64,000 nt of DNA from Bradyrhizobium sp. sGM-13. Its GTDB lineage: Bacteria > Pseudomonadota > Alphaproteobacteria > Rhizobiales > Xanthobacteraceae. The position numbers and the translations under genes were made by a program. Numbering within the stretch: position 1 is the stretch's first letter; each line of letters begins with the position of its first letter. Below the pieces are notes generated by a model. It was not told the DNA's origin. It saw only the letters and a program-made list of their open reading frames with translations, and made no database searches. Shown in pieces: positions 1-10,251 of this stretch. Location of the stretch: contig NZ_JAGWDK010000009.1 of the NCBI RefSeq assembly GCF_018398875.1, positions 124,001-188,000 of the forward strand, read 5' to 3'.

Positions 1-84
1 GACGACGAAGGCGCGCAGGACTTCAACGGCGTCCTCGCGGCCGATCACGTCCGGCGGCAGCGGTTGTTCGTTGGGACCGGCCAT
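1..84 (-). CDS. DUF5076-type protein, N-terminal part only
   Basis: Only the first 28 codons are inside the window (MAGPNEQPLPPDVIGREDAV and a few more residues); the rest continues past base 1. The start lies 4 bases after the pdhB stop on the same strand, so it is the next gene of the pyruvate dehydrogenase operon. In Bradyrhizobium a small protein of the DUF5076 family normally sits between the E1 beta gene and the E2 gene, which is the basis of the call. Function unknown. Confidence 0.6.
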   Translation of the reverse strand, partial: MAGPNEQPLPPDVIGREDAVEVLRAFVV

Positions 85-88
85 GGGC

Positions 89-1489
89 TTACCGATAAGA
101 AACGGCCTTGGCGGCTGCGACCACCTCGGCAACGGAAGGCAATGCGAGCTTTTCGAGGTTCGCGGCATAGGGCATCGGCACGTCCTTGCCGGATACGCGC
201 GCGACCGGCGCATCGAGATAGTCGAAGGCTTGCTCCATGATGCGGGCGGCAATCTCGGCGCCGACGCCGGACTGCTGCCAGCCCTCCTCCACTGTCACCG
301 CGCGGCCGGTCTTCTTCACCGAGTTGATGATAGTCTCGGTGTCCATTGGGCGCAGCGTGCGCAGGTCGATCACCTCGGCCTCGATGCCTTCCTTCGCGAG
401 TTCGTCGGCGGCTTTCAGCGCGTAGGTCATGCCATTCGACCACGAGATCAGCGTGACGTCCTTGCCCGAGCGAACGATACGCGCCTTGCCGATCGGGATC
501 ACGTAGTCGTCGAGTTTTGGCACCTCGCCGGTGTGGCCGTACAAGACTTCGTTTTCGAGGAAGATGACGGGGTTGGGATCGCGGATCGCGGCCTTAAGCA
601 ACCCCTTGTAGTCGGCCGCCGAGAACGGCGCGATCACCTTCAGCCCGGGAATTTGCGAGTACCAGGCCGAGTAGTCCTGGCTGTGCTGGGCCGCGACGCG
701 GGCGGCGGCGCCGTTCGGGCCGCGGAATACGATCGAGCAGCCCATCTGGCCGCCGGACATGTACAATGTTTTGGCCGCAGAGTTGATGATCTGGTCGATC
801 GCCTGCATGGCGAAATTGAACGTCATGAATTCGACGACCGGCTTCAGCCCCGACATCGCAGCACCGACGCCGACGCCGGCAAAACCATGCTCGGTGATCG
901 GGGTATCGATCACGCGCCGCGCGCCAAACTCTTGCAGCAGGCCCTGGGTCACCTTATAGGCGCCCTGATATTCCGCGACCTCTTCGCCCATGATGAACAC
1001 GTCGGGGTCGCGCCGCATCTCTTCCGCCATCGCATCGCGCAGCGCCTCGCGAATCGTCTGCGTGATCATCTCGGTGCCGGCGGGGACTTCCGGATCGGGC
1101 TCGGCGACCGCGGCCGGCGGCGCTGCTGGCGCCTTCTCGGCCTTGGGCTGCGGCGCTTCCGCCTTGGCTTCGGCGGGGGACGCGGATTCCGCGGCCTTCG
1201 CCGCTTGCGCCGGCGCGCTGGCCTTGCCGAGATCGGCGGCGCTCTCGCCGTCGGCCAGAATGGTCGCGATCGGCGTGTTGACGGCGACGTCGGCGGTGCC
1301 TTCCGGGATCAATATCTTGCCGAGCGTGCCCTCATCGGTCGCCTCGACTTCCATCGTCGCCTTGTCGGTCTCGATCTCGGCGATGACATCGCCCGACTTG
1401 ATCGGCTCGCCTTCCTTCTTCAGCCACTTCGCGAGGTTGCCCTTCTCCATGGTGGGCGACAGCGCAGGCATCAGCACTTGAATGGGCAT
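89..1489 (-). CDS. pdhB: Pyruvate dehydrogenase E1 component, beta subunit, with N-terminal lipoyl domain
   Basis: 466 residues. It works with PdhA in the thiamine-dependent decarboxylation of pyruvate and reductive acetylation of the lipoyl group in the cytoplasmic pyruvate dehydrogenase complex. Residues 1-80 form a biotinyl/lipoyl domain with the lipoylation lysine in [11 protein letters not shown]. An Ala/Pro/Glu-rich linker follows (about 85-140), then a transketolase central domain ([30 protein letters not shown]) and the transketolase C-terminal domain ([10 protein letters not shown]). The lipoyl domain fused to E1 beta is the usual alphaproteobacterial arrangement. It lies downstream of pdhA with about 100 bases between them and is followed by a small DUF5076 gene, so this is one leftward operon. 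Confidence 0.96.
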   Translation of the reverse strand: MPIQVLMPALSPTMEKGNLAKWLKKEGEPIKSGDVIAEIETDKATMEVEATDEGTLGKILIPEGTADVAVNTPIATILADGESAADLGKASAPAQAAKAAESASPAEAKAEAPQPKAEKAPAAPPAAVAEPDPEVPAGTEMITQTIREALRDAMAEEMRRDPDVFIMGEEVAEYQGAYKVTQGLLQEFGARRVIDTPITEHGFAGVGVGAAMSGLKPVVEFMTFNFAMQAIDQIINSAAKTLYMSGGQMGCSIVFRGPNGAAARVAAQHSQDYSAWYSQIPGLKVIAPFSAADYKGLLKAAIRDPNPVIFLENEVLYGHTGEVPKLDDYVIPIGKARIVRSGKDVTLISWSNGMTYALKAADELAKEGIEAEVIDLRTLRPMDTETIINSVKKTGRAVTVEEGWQQSGVGAEIAARIMEQAFDYLDAPVARVSGKDVPMPYAANLEKLALPSVAEVVAAAKAVSYR

Positions 1490-1592
1490 ATCGGCTCCCG
1501 AAAATCACTCGTCAGTTGGTTCTGCGCTCGTTTGATCTGCAGGTCGCGAGAGCAGCAAACCAGGTCCCACGTTTTACGAACTATGCGTTGAA

Positions 1593-2615
1593 TTACCTGT
1601 AGACGTCGGTCCAGAGCTCGGACGGATCGGGCTCGGGATCGCGCTGGGCGAAATCGGCGGATGCGTTGACGATCTCACGGACCTCGGCGTCGATCGCCTT
1701 CAGCTCCTGCTCGCTGACCTTGGCGGCCAGCAGGCGGTTGCGCACCTGCTCGATCGGGTCCTGGTCGGTGCGGATTTTTTCGACCTCTTCGCGGGTCCGG
1801 TATTTGGCCGGGTCGGACATCGAGTGGCCCCGGTAGCGATAGGTCTGCATTTCCAGGATAAACGGCCCCTTGCCGGCGCGGCACCAGGCGACCGCCTCGT
1901 CGCCGGCGGCCTTCACTGCGCGCACATCCATGCCGTCGACCTGCTGGCCCGGAATATTGAAGGAGGCGCCGCGCTTGGAAAAGTCGGTCAGGGCGGAGGA
2001 GCGCGTCACCGACGTGCCCATCGCGTAGCGGTTGTTCTCGATCACATAGATCACCGGGAGCTTCCACAGCTCCGCCATATTAAAACTCTCGTAGACCTGG
2101 CCCTGGTTGGATGCGCCGTCGCCGAAATAGGCGACGCTGACGAAATCATTGCCGCGATAGCGATTGGCGAAAGCAAGGCCGGTCCCGAGCGAAACCTGGG
2201 CGCCGACGATGCCGTGGCCGCCGAAGAAATTCTTTTCCATGCTGAACATGTGCATGGAGCCGCCTTTGCCCTTGGAATAGCCGCCGCGGCGTCCGGTGAG
2301 CTCGGCCATCACGCCGTTGGCGGACATCCCGCAGGCCAACATGTGGCCGTGGTCCCGGTATCCGGTTATGACCTGATCGCCCTTTTTCAGGGCCATCTGC
2401 ATCCCAACCACCACGGCCTCCTGGCCGATATACAGATGGCAGAAGCCGCCGATCGCACCCATGCCGTAGAGCTGGCCGGCCTTTTCCTCGAAGCGGCGGA
2501 TCAAGAGCATGTCCCGCAGCGCGGCCAGTTCCTGCGCCTTGGTGAATTCCGGTGGGGACCCGTTTGCCTTCTCCTGCCCTGATTCTTTCGCGACGCTTTT
2601 CTTGGGTGCAGCCAT
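1593..2615 (-). CDS. pdhA: Pyruvate dehydrogenase E1 component, alpha subunit
   Basis: 340 residues, the normal length. It binds thiamine diphosphate and decarboxylates pyruvate as the E1 alpha2-beta2 heterotetramer. The TPP motif is plain: GDGASNQGQ followed about 27 residues later by IENNRYAMGT. RYRGHSMSDPAKYR near residue 263 is the conserved E1 alpha loop. The N-terminal 25 residues are Lys/Glu-rich and low in complexity. First gene of the leftward pdhA-pdhB operon. Confidence 0.97.
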   Translation of the reverse strand: MAAPKKSVAKESGQEKANGSPPEFTKAQELAALRDMLLIRRFEEKAGQLYGMGAIGGFCHLYIGQEAVVVGMQMALKKGDQVITGYRDHGHMLACGMSANGVMAELTGRRGGYSKGKGGSMHMFSMEKNFFGGHGIVGAQVSLGTGLAFANRYRGNDFVSVAYFGDGASNQGQVYESFNMAELWKLPVIYVIENNRYAMGTSVTRSSALTDFSKRGASFNIPGQQVDGMDVRAVKAAGDEAVAWCRAGKGPFILEMQTYRYRGHSMSDPAKYRTREEVEKIRTDQDPIEQVRNRLLAAKVSEQELKAIDAEVREIVNASADFAQRDPEPDPSELWTDVYR

Positions 2616-2829
2616 GGCAATTCCGGGTGAAAGAGAGACGGATCAGCCCTCTCTATCCCAACTCAAACCGCCGTGAAAGGATTGCGTGCGCTGGAGAAAA
2701 TATTGCTATGCCGCAGTGCAATGTGGGCTGCGACATTTTCGAAATTGATTTCGCGATTTTTTGAAATTTGCGGACCGGTCACGCCGGCATCGCCCCATGA
2801 CGGCCGTGTTCGTGACACCGGTTTGAAAA

Positions 2830-3147
2830 TCAGTTCGGCTTGACGATCCGGATCAGATCGCGCGGATTGGCGTAGTCGAGCTGGAAGCGTGCACGCTCAT
2901 CCAGCATGTCGGGATCGACCCGGTCGGAGCGCAGCAGCGATACCCGCTGCTCGCCCTCTGCCCGCTCCCGCTTCAGCCGCGCCAATTCCGAAGTCAGGGC
3001 AATGATTTCCTGATCGAGCTCCTGCCGCGCGTTCAGGCCGTATTTGCCGGTGTAAGCGTTGACCCCGAAATAGCCGACCATCATCGCGGCCACCGTATAG
3101 AGGGCGAGCCCGGTCAGGATGGATTTCAATCGGGTGCGGGAGACCAT
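2830..3147 (-). CDS. FtsB/DivIC-like septum formation initiator protein
   Basis: 105 residues from the internal ATG at 3147 (MVSRTRLKSILTG). One membrane segment (about residues 9-29) is followed by a heptad-rich coiled coil (ELDQEIIALTSELARLKRERAEGE) and a short polar C-terminus (LDERARFQLDYANPRDLIRI). That is the FtsB/DivIC architecture; FtsB bridges FtsL and FtsQ in the divisome. Its place between eno and pdhA is the usual alphaproteobacterial one. An open frame extends 43 codons upstream of the chosen start, but that part lies in repeat-type intergenic DNA. Confidence 0.85.
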   Translation of the reverse strand: MVSRTRLKSILTGLALYTVAAMMVGYFGVNAYTGKYGLNARQELDQEIIALTSELARLKRERAEGEQRVSLLRSDRVDPDMLDERARFQLDYANPRDLIRIVKPN

Positions 3148-3202
3148 GCCGTCAAGATGCGACGGTCCGGTTAATGGAATGCTAAGGCCAGCGGCACGAA
3201 TG

Positions 3203-3507
3203 TCGCAGCCGTCATCGCGAGGAGCTCGCGACAAAATTGCGGAGCAATTTTGCGCTGAAGCGACGAAGCAATCCACCTATCCGCTATGCTGCACTATGGA
3301 TTGCTTCCGCCTTCGCTAAAGCTACGGCGGACAAGTCGCTTCGTGCACCACGATGAATATCGAACCACCACAACGACCGTCATACCCCGCGAAGGCGCGG
3401 TATCCAGTACGCTGCGGCCTATCGATTCAAATCATTGATATCTCTGGAATACTGGATCGCCCGCCTTCACGGGCGATGACAGTTGAGGTCGTCATTGCGA
3501 GGCGCTC
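3203..3507. repeat. Bradyrhizobium-type palindromic intergenic repeats
   Basis: Two repeat families fill this gap. 3203-3325 is a 'gtcatcgcgagg...gaagcaatcc...ggattgcttc' element. 3377-3485 is the 'gtcataccccgcgaaggcg...ggatcgcccgccttc' element, and another partial gtcattgcgagg copy begins near 3493. Elements with the same cores recur at 29899-29978 and 36311-36368. They could fold into hairpins in transcripts from the flanking genes. No gene is visible here. Confidence 0.75.
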
Positions 3508-4065
3508 CTACCCGTTCTGCTTCTCGATGAATGCCGCAAACGCGTCGATGTATTGCTGCAGCACCTTCTGCACCGCTTCCTTCACGAGCTCGCCCTTCTC
3601 GTTAAAAGCGTCGCCGATGCCGTTGAGGTAGATTTCGGGCTGGCCGAGGATCGGGCCGGAAATGCCCGGCAGGATGTTCTGCAAATGCTTGGCAGCGCTG
3701 ACGCCGCCGAGCGCGCCGGGCGAGTTGCTGACGATGCCGGTCGGCTTGCCGAGAAACGAGCTCTTGCCATAGGGGCGCGACCCGACGTCGATCGCGTTCT
3801 TCAACACGCCCGGGATCGAGCGGTTATATTCGGGCGTCACGAACAGCACGCCGTTCGACTTCTGCAGCTTTTCGCGAAACGCCAGCCAGTCAGCCGGCGG
3901 TGCCGCTTCCAGATCCTGGTTGAAGAAGGAAATTTCATGCAGCGTGGTCACATCGAGCTTGAGCGAAGCCGGCGCCAGTTTGGCGAGCGCATTGGCGACC
4001 TTGAGCGAAAAGCTCTCCTTGCGGAGAGAGCCGACGAGCGTGACGATGGTGTAGTAGGTGGCCAT
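3508..4065 (-). CDS. NAD(P)H-dependent FMN reductase (ChrR/ArsH-like)
   Basis: 185 residues from the ATG at 4065 (MATYYTIVTLVGSLRKES). It is a flavodoxin-fold NADPH:FMN/quinone reductase: the FMN phosphate loop is GSLRKESFSLKVANAL at the N-terminus and the isoalloxazine loop is TPEYNRSIPGVLKNAIDVGSRP around residues 84-105. Family members reduce flavins, quinones or chromate; the physiological substrate cannot be read from sequence. It seems monocistronic: the gene before it on this strand ends at a terminator. Confidence 0.88.
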   Translation of the reverse strand: MATYYTIVTLVGSLRKESFSLKVANALAKLAPASLKLDVTTLHEISFFNQDLEAAPPADWLAFREKLQKSNGVLFVTPEYNRSIPGVLKNAIDVGSRPYGKSSFLGKPTGIVSNSPGALGGVSAAKHLQNILPGISGPILGQPEIYLNGIGDAFNEKGELVKEAVQKVLQQYIDAFAAFIEKQNG

Positions 4066-4165
4066 TGGATTTCCCTTTTGAAGCAAAAGCGCCAGCGCTC
4101 CCTTACGCCAGATCACCAGAAAGATGCAAGTGCATCAACTTATCTTGACGGCTGCCTCGGCATGC

Positions 4166-4198
4166 AAAAACAGGCCGCCTGAAAGGCAGCCTGTTAGC
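4166..4198 (-). terminator. Rho-independent terminator after the MDR oxidoreductase gene
   Basis: On the minus strand a CAGGCTGCCT / AGGCGGCCTG stem with a very short loop is followed directly by TTTTT. It starts about 18 bases after the stop at 4217 and so ends the leftward transcript of the zinc-type dehydrogenase gene. Confidence 0.75.
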
Positions 4199-4216
4199 GG
4201 CGATAGAAGCGCGCGC

Positions 4217-5353
4217 TCATTCCTTGTTCGGATTGATCAGGAATTTCTCGCCGGTGGAGCGCTTGTTGTAGATGGCGATGTTGGAAAGCTGCAGCGTCTC
4301 CTGCAGCGACACTACCTGCGTGTAGTGGCTGGCAAACGTGGTCTTAAGCTCGGACGCGACACGCTGGCGCAGCCGGCCGATTTCGGCGGGGCCGATCTTC
4401 TGCAGGAACGGCGTCAAGAGCCAGCCGCCGACGCCCCAGGTCAGGCCGAATGTACGGCTGAGCTCGGTCGGACGATTGTCGAGGCTGCCATAGATATAGA
4501 CCTGCTTGTACACGTTCGAGCCGTAGCGGCTGTATTCCTTGGCGGTCTTGTTGGCCGCGATTTCCATGCAGGTCAGAATCTGGCTTGCCAGCTTGCCGCC
4601 GCCGATCGCATCGAACGCAATGGTGGCGCCGGTTTCCACCAGCGCGTTGGTCAGATCGTCCATGAACGTGTCTGCGGTGGAATCGACGACATATTTGGCG
4701 CCGATGTTGTGCAGGATGTCCGCCTGCTCCTTGCTGCGGACGATATTGACGAGGCCGATGCCGTCCTTGATGCAGATCTTGTTGAGCATCTGCCCGAGAT
4801 TAGAGGCGGCAGCGGTGTGTACCAGCGCCTTGTGGTTCTCCCGCCGCATCGTCTCGGTCATCCCGAGCGCGGTCAAGGGATTGACGAACCATGATGCGCC
4901 CTCCGCCGGTGTTGTGCCTGACGGCAGCTCCATGACGTCCCTGACCTTGATGGTGCGATACTGCGTATACATCGCGCCGCCGATCATCGAAACCGCCTTG
5001 CCCATCAGCGCTTTCGCGGCGTCCGAAGATCCGGTCCGGATCACCACGCCGGCACCTTCATTGCCGACGGGAAGCGACTGGTCGAGCCGCGCCGCCATCA
5101 TCCGCATCGCAGATTCCGGCATCTTCGCGGTGATGACAGGCGCGTCCGCGCTGCCGGATTCCTTGGCGGTCGACATGTCGGCCGGGCCTATCAAGAGCCC
5201 GAGATCGGAGGGATTGATCGGGGTCGCCTCGACGCGGACTACGACTTCGTCGTCGGCCGGCTCGGGAGTCGGGACATCGACCAGCGACAGTTCGAGTTCG
5301 CCGCTCTTCTTGAGCAGCGAACGCAGTTGAAGTCCGCTCTTGCCGTCACTCAT
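4217..5353 (-). CDS. Zinc-type alcohol dehydrogenase-like (MDR family) oxidoreductase
   Basis: 378 residues from the ATG at 5353 (MSDGKSGLQLRSLL). It has the medium-chain dehydrogenase layout: a GroES-like N-terminal domain (PTPEPADDEVVVRVEATPIN near residues 29-48, GNEGAGVV near 98), then a Rossmann domain (VHTAAASNLGQMLNKICIKDG near 180). The usual GxGxxG is replaced by AAASNLG and no structural-zinc cysteine cluster is seen, so it is probably a zinc-independent quinone reductase-like member. The substrate is unknown. Confidence 0.85.
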   Translation of the reverse strand: MSDGKSGLQLRSLLKKSGELELSLVDVPTPEPADDEVVVRVEATPINPSDLGLLIGPADMSTAKESGSADAPVITAKMPESAMRMMAARLDQSLPVGNEGAGVVIRTGSSDAAKALMGKAVSMIGGAMYTQYRTIKVRDVMELPSGTTPAEGASWFVNPLTALGMTETMRRENHKALVHTAAASNLGQMLNKICIKDGIGLVNIVRSKEQADILHNIGAKYVVDSTADTFMDDLTNALVETGATIAFDAIGGGKLASQILTCMEIAANKTAKEYSRYGSNVYKQVYIYGSLDNRPTELSRTFGLTWGVGGWLLTPFLQKIGPAEIGRLRQRVASELKTTFASHYTQVVSLQETLQLSNIAIYNKRSTGEKFLINPNKE

Positions 5354-5399
5354 CGCCATTCTCCCCCTGGTGTCCGTTCTATCTGGTTGCGCCGATGCG

Positions 5400-6821
<1,422 letters not shown>

Positions 6822-6862
6822 TCAGCGTCCAAACCTTCACATTGATAGACCGGGGTAACGCA

Positions 6863-7846
6863 ATGAATCGTCGCCAGTTTCTTGGAACCGCCGCCGGATT
6901 CCTTGCCGCGCCCACTCTCCTGCGCCACGCGAACGCACAGGAAGGCCCGTTCCGCGTCAAATATTATCCGGTCGCATCCGGCATGGGCTCGCGTGATACG
7001 ACTCCGGCCCCCGATGGCTCGATCTGGTTCTGCGGCCAGCGCAACGGCACGCTCGGCCGGCTCGATCCGCGCGACGGGTCCTACAAGTTAATCGACCTTG
7101 GCAAGGGCGCCGCGCCCCATGGTGTCATCATCGGTCCAGATGGCGCGCCCTGGATTACCGAAGGCGGACAGAACGCAATCGCGCGCGTCGACCCTATTGA
7201 TCACAACGTGACGCTGTTCCGCCTGCCCGAAAAGGAGGCCTACGCCAACCTCAACACCGGCGTATTCGACAGAGGCGGCATCTACTGGTTCACCGGCCAA
7301 TCCGGCATTTATGGCCGGCTCGACCCCAAATCGAGCGACATGACCGTGTTCAAATCGCCGCGCGGTCGCGGCACCTATGGCATGACCGTCACGCCGAAGG
7401 GCGACATCTGGTACGCCTCGCTCGCCGGCAACCACATCGCAAAGATCGATCCGGCGACCGGCAACGCGACTGTGGTCGAGCCACCCACACCCAAGCAGGG
7501 CGCGCGGCGCGTATGGTCGGATTCGAAGGGCCGGATCTGGGTCAGCGAATGGAATAGCGGCCAAGTGTCGGTGCACGATCCCGCCGACGGCTCCTGGAAG
7601 GCGTGGAAGCTGCCGGGCAGCAATCCCCGCGCCTATGCGGTTTATGTCGACGATAGGGATAAAGTCTGGCTGACCGATTTCGGCGCCAACGCGATCGTGC
7701 GCTTCGATCCGGTGACGGAGAAGTTCAACGCATTCCCCAGCGATAAACCGGGCGCAAATGTGCGCCAGCTCGACGGCCGGCCCGGCGAAACCTGGGGCGG
7801 CGAATCCGGCAATGACCGCCTGGTCGTGATACAGACGGTCGCGTGA
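6863..7846 (+). CDS. Tat-exported Vgb/streptogramin lyase-like beta-propeller protein
   Basis: 327 residues from the ATG at 6863. The N-terminus (MNRRQFLGTAAGFLAAPTLL, cleaved near HANAQ) is a twin-arginine signal, so the protein should be periplasmic. The rest is a run of about 40-residue blades with WxxxxxxNxIxRxDP-type repeats (DGSIWFCGQRNGTLGRLDP, DIWYASLAGNHIAKIDP, VWLTDFGANAIVRFDP), typical of the virginiamycin B lyase/SMP-30 propeller fold. True Vgb enzymes linearise streptogramin B; many family members do not, so the activity is open. Its stop overlaps the start of the cytochrome c gene, so the two are translated together. Confidence 0.85.
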   Translation: MNRRQFLGTAAGFLAAPTLLRHANAQEGPFRVKYYPVASGMGSRDTTPAPDGSIWFCGQRNGTLGRLDPRDGSYKLIDLGKGAAPHGVIIGPDGAPWITEGGQNAIARVDPIDHNVTLFRLPEKEAYANLNTGVFDRGGIYWFTGQSGIYGRLDPKSSDMTVFKSPRGRGTYGMTVTPKGDIWYASLAGNHIAKIDPATGNATVVEPPTPKQGARRVWSDSKGRIWVSEWNSGQVSVHDPADGSWKAWKLPGSNPRAYAVYVDDRDKVWLTDFGANAIVRFDPVTEKFNAFPSDKPGANVRQLDGRPGETWGGESGNDRLVVIQTVA

Positions 7847-8217
7847 AGTCATTCGCTGCGCTGCTGCTGTTGCCTTTCCTCCTATCCGCGCCCGCCATCG
7901 CGGAAGAAAATGGCGTGCGGGCGTTCGCGCTTTGCCGCGCCTGCCACAGCCTCGATCCCGCCGAGCGGGGCCTGCCCGGCCCCAACCTTGCAGGGCTGAT
8001 CGGGCGCACGGTGGCCGCTGATCCCGAGTTCGATTACTCGCCGGCGCTGCGCAAGGCGCGCGACGAAGGATTGCGCTGGGATGCGACGCGCCTGGAGGCC
8101 TTCCTCGCCGATCCCGCCGCGATGTTTCCGGGATTGTGGATGTCGATCCGCGGGATCGAGGACGCCGCTGAGCGGCAGGCGCTGGTGAGATTTCTCGCCG
8201 ATCCATCGTCCCGGTAA
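7843..8217 (+). CDS. Small periplasmic c-type cytochrome
   Basis: 124 residues starting at GTG, which overlaps the preceding TGA (GTGA). Signal peptide [20 protein letters not shown], then the haem-binding motif CRACH at about residues 32-36 (in [11 protein letters not shown]) with [11 protein letters not shown] just after it, as in class I cytochromes c. The axial methionine is probably in [10 protein letters not shown] near residue 92. It is likely to be an electron carrier partner of the co-translated lyase-like protein; the pairing is inferred from context. Confidence 0.88.
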   Translation: MKSFAALLLLPFLLSAPAIAEENGVRAFALCRACHSLDPAERGLPGPNLAGLIGRTVAADPEFDYSPALRKARDEGLRWDATRLEAFLADPAAMFPGLWMSIRGIEDAAERQALVRFLADPSSR

Positions 8218-8273
8218 CGGTTGACGATCGCGGCCCGTTGCGGCCATGTCTGCGCTCGCAAAGGACGATCCTG

Positions 8274-8738
8274 ATGGCCAAGAAATCATTACCCCAATCA
8301 TTGCAACTCGGGCGCGCCGTGGAATGGCCTGATAGCCCTGAAAAGGCGCAGCTCGACCGCGTGCCCAATCCGCAAGCCGGCACCAATTATCTGGTTCGCT
8401 TCACCGCACCGGAATTCACCTCGATCTGCCCGGTGACCGGCCAGCCGGATTTCGCGCATCTCATGATCGACTACGTGCCGGGACAATGGCTGCTGGAATC
8501 CAAATCGCTGAAACTCTATGTCGCGAGCTTTCGCAATCACGGCGCCTTCCACGAGGATTGCACGGTCATGATCGGCAAGCGGATCGCGGCCGAGATCAAG
8601 CCGAAATGGCTGCGCATTGGCGGCTACTGGTATCCGCGCGGCGGCATCCCGATCGACGTGTTCTGGCAGATGGGCAAGCTGCCCAAGGACGTATGGGTGC
8701 CCGACCAGGGCGTCGCGCCCTATCGCGGGCGGGGCTAG
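8274..8738 (+). CDS. queF: NADPH-dependent 7-cyano-7-deazaguanine reductase (preQ1 synthase)
   Basis: 154 residues from the ATG at 8274, the length of the unimodular (YkvM-type) QueF. It reduces preQ0 to preQ1 in queuosine biosynthesis. Diagnostic parts are the nucleophilic cysteine in [15 protein letters not shown], the QueF motif region [21 protein letters not shown], and [11 protein letters not shown] near the C-terminus. No preQ1 riboswitch could be recognised in the short 5' region. Confidence 0.95.
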   Translation: MAKKSLPQSLQLGRAVEWPDSPEKAQLDRVPNPQAGTNYLVRFTAPEFTSICPVTGQPDFAHLMIDYVPGQWLLESKSLKLYVASFRNHGAFHEDCTVMIGKRIAAEIKPKWLRIGGYWYPRGGIPIDVFWQMGKLPKDVWVPDQGVAPYRGRG

Positions 8739-9167
8739 GCGCTGATCGGAAGGTGGACTCGCAGCGGACCTCCGAGAACTGTCTAAGCTCGGGGACTGCG
8801 TGCCAAGATAGGCTTTTGCAATTGCACGACCGGGGTAGCCGATGACGACGATGTAGACCGTATGGGAGATCTTGCTCTCGTCGGCGAAGCCTCGCCGCTC
8901 GGCACCAGCCGTCCCATCAGAATTGCGTGGATGGACTGCCGCAGCCGCGCTTATATGCTCAATGCTCGCAATCCGCTTGGCAAGACGGCGATATCGGTCG
9001 TTTTCAGAGAACGATGCGACATGATCGCGGCGACTGCTGTAGTCGGCCACAACCGGCCGTCAGCTATCGAGCCGAGCGTGATCGAGTTTCTCAATGGCAG
9101 CACTGTGATGCGCCGGGCCGAGATCACGCTTGGCCTCTGATCTGACCTCGCAGCGGGAACAGATCTC
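8739..9167. other. 429-base gap without a supported gene
   Basis: Open frames exist on both strands but none has a convincing ribosome binding site, recognisable family or coding-like composition. No RNA gene or terminator with a T-run was seen. Confidence 0.5.
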
Positions 9168-10187
9168 TCACTCAATCACCTCATCAGCTGCGCTGACGAA
9201 TGAAGGCGAGAACTCCCGCCCCAATAACTTTGCCGCCTTCATGTTGATGATGAACTCCACCTTGGTGACAAGCTGTACCGGAAGATCGGAGGGCTTCTCG
9301 CCTTTCAGGATCCGCCCGGCATACATGCCGGCGCGTCGATGCGATTGCGCAAAGTCTCCCCCATAGCTCATCAAGCCGCCTGCCATGGGGAAATCCCGGG
9401 ACTGAGTAATTGCCGGCACGCGATATTTCATTGCGAGTTCGGCTAGCTGTCTGCTGCGGAATGCAAAATAAGGGTCCGATGTAAAGACGAGCCCGCCCGC
9501 TTCCTCGGCCGCGCCAGAGAAAATCGGTTCGAATTCCCTCTCGGTACTTGCATTCACCACCTGCAGAAGGATCCCCAAGGTTTCGGCGGCCGAGCGCAGC
9601 TTCTGCAATTGTGAATTGGCGGTTGGGCTCGTAGGATTGGCGACCACCGTCAGTTTTGCCGCGACTGGCAGCATTTCATGCATCAGCTCAAGCCGTTTCG
9701 GCGACACGTCAACGCTCAGGCTCGACACCCCCGTGATATTGCCGCCCGGCCGCGACAGGCTGTCCACGACACCTAACTGAACGGGGTCACCACCCATCTC
9801 AAAGACGATTGCATTGTTGTAGGCAGCAGCTTTCACAGCGAGTGCCACCTGCGCGCCGCCGGGCGCGACTACAATGTCGACATTGCGCGCAACGAGGTTG
9901 GCAGCCAGGGCAGGCAATCGGGTGTACTGCCCTTCGGCCCACTGATAGTCGATGGCGACATTGCTGCCTTCGACAAAGCCAGCTTCACGAAGTCCTTCAT
10001 GGAAAGCTTTCAGTCGGCTGGCAAACAGGTCGGGAGATTCCGCGCAGAGATAGCCGATGACCGGCATCGTTGCCTTCTGCGCATGTAGCGGGGTTGTCCA
10101 AGCGGCGGCGCCCGCCATCAACGCAAGCAAGTCTCGTCGCCTGACGCATCTGCCGGACGTCATTGCGTTGAACTTGGCGCTCGTCAT
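9168..10187 (-). CDS. ABC transporter substrate-binding protein (TrpX/ABC_sub_bind type), orphan
   Basis: 339 residues; an internal ATG 8 codons in (MTSGRCVRRRDLLALMAG) would give a cleaner Tat-type signal sequence. After the signal the fold is type I periplasmic-binding: VIGYLCAESPDLFASRLKAF, ANLVARNVDIVVAPGG, PVQLGVVDSLSRPGGNITGVS, DPYFAFRSRQLAELAMKYRVPAI, and GRILKGEKPSDLPVQ near the C-terminus, which is typical of this family. No permease or ATPase gene is next to it. Rhizobia carry many such orphan copies and the ligand is unknown. Confidence 0.88.
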   Translation of the reverse strand: MTSAKFNAMTSGRCVRRRDLLALMAGAAAWTTPLHAQKATMPVIGYLCAESPDLFASRLKAFHEGLREAGFVEGSNVAIDYQWAEGQYTRLPALAANLVARNVDIVVAPGGAQVALAVKAAAYNNAIVFEMGGDPVQLGVVDSLSRPGGNITGVSSLSVDVSPKRLELMHEMLPVAAKLTVVANPTSPTANSQLQKLRSAAETLGILLQVVNASTEREFEPIFSGAAEEAGGLVFTSDPYFAFRSRQLAELAMKYRVPAITQSRDFPMAGGLMSYGGDFAQSHRRAGMYAGRILKGEKPSDLPVQLVTKVEFIINMKAAKLLGREFSPSFVSAADEVIE

Positions 10188-10251
10188 GCTTTCACCGATT
10201 GGCTGTGTTTGGACGCCGCCCCCAGCATATCCCGTGAAGCTGACCTAGTCC

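Noticed and set aside
8218..8273. Possible preQ1 riboswitch before queF
   Set aside because: The leader is too short and no H-type pseudoknot with an A-rich tail can be seen.
8862..9175. Open frames on both strands between queF and the ABC binding protein
   Set aside because: No ribosome sites and no recognisable sequence in any frame; treated as non-coding.
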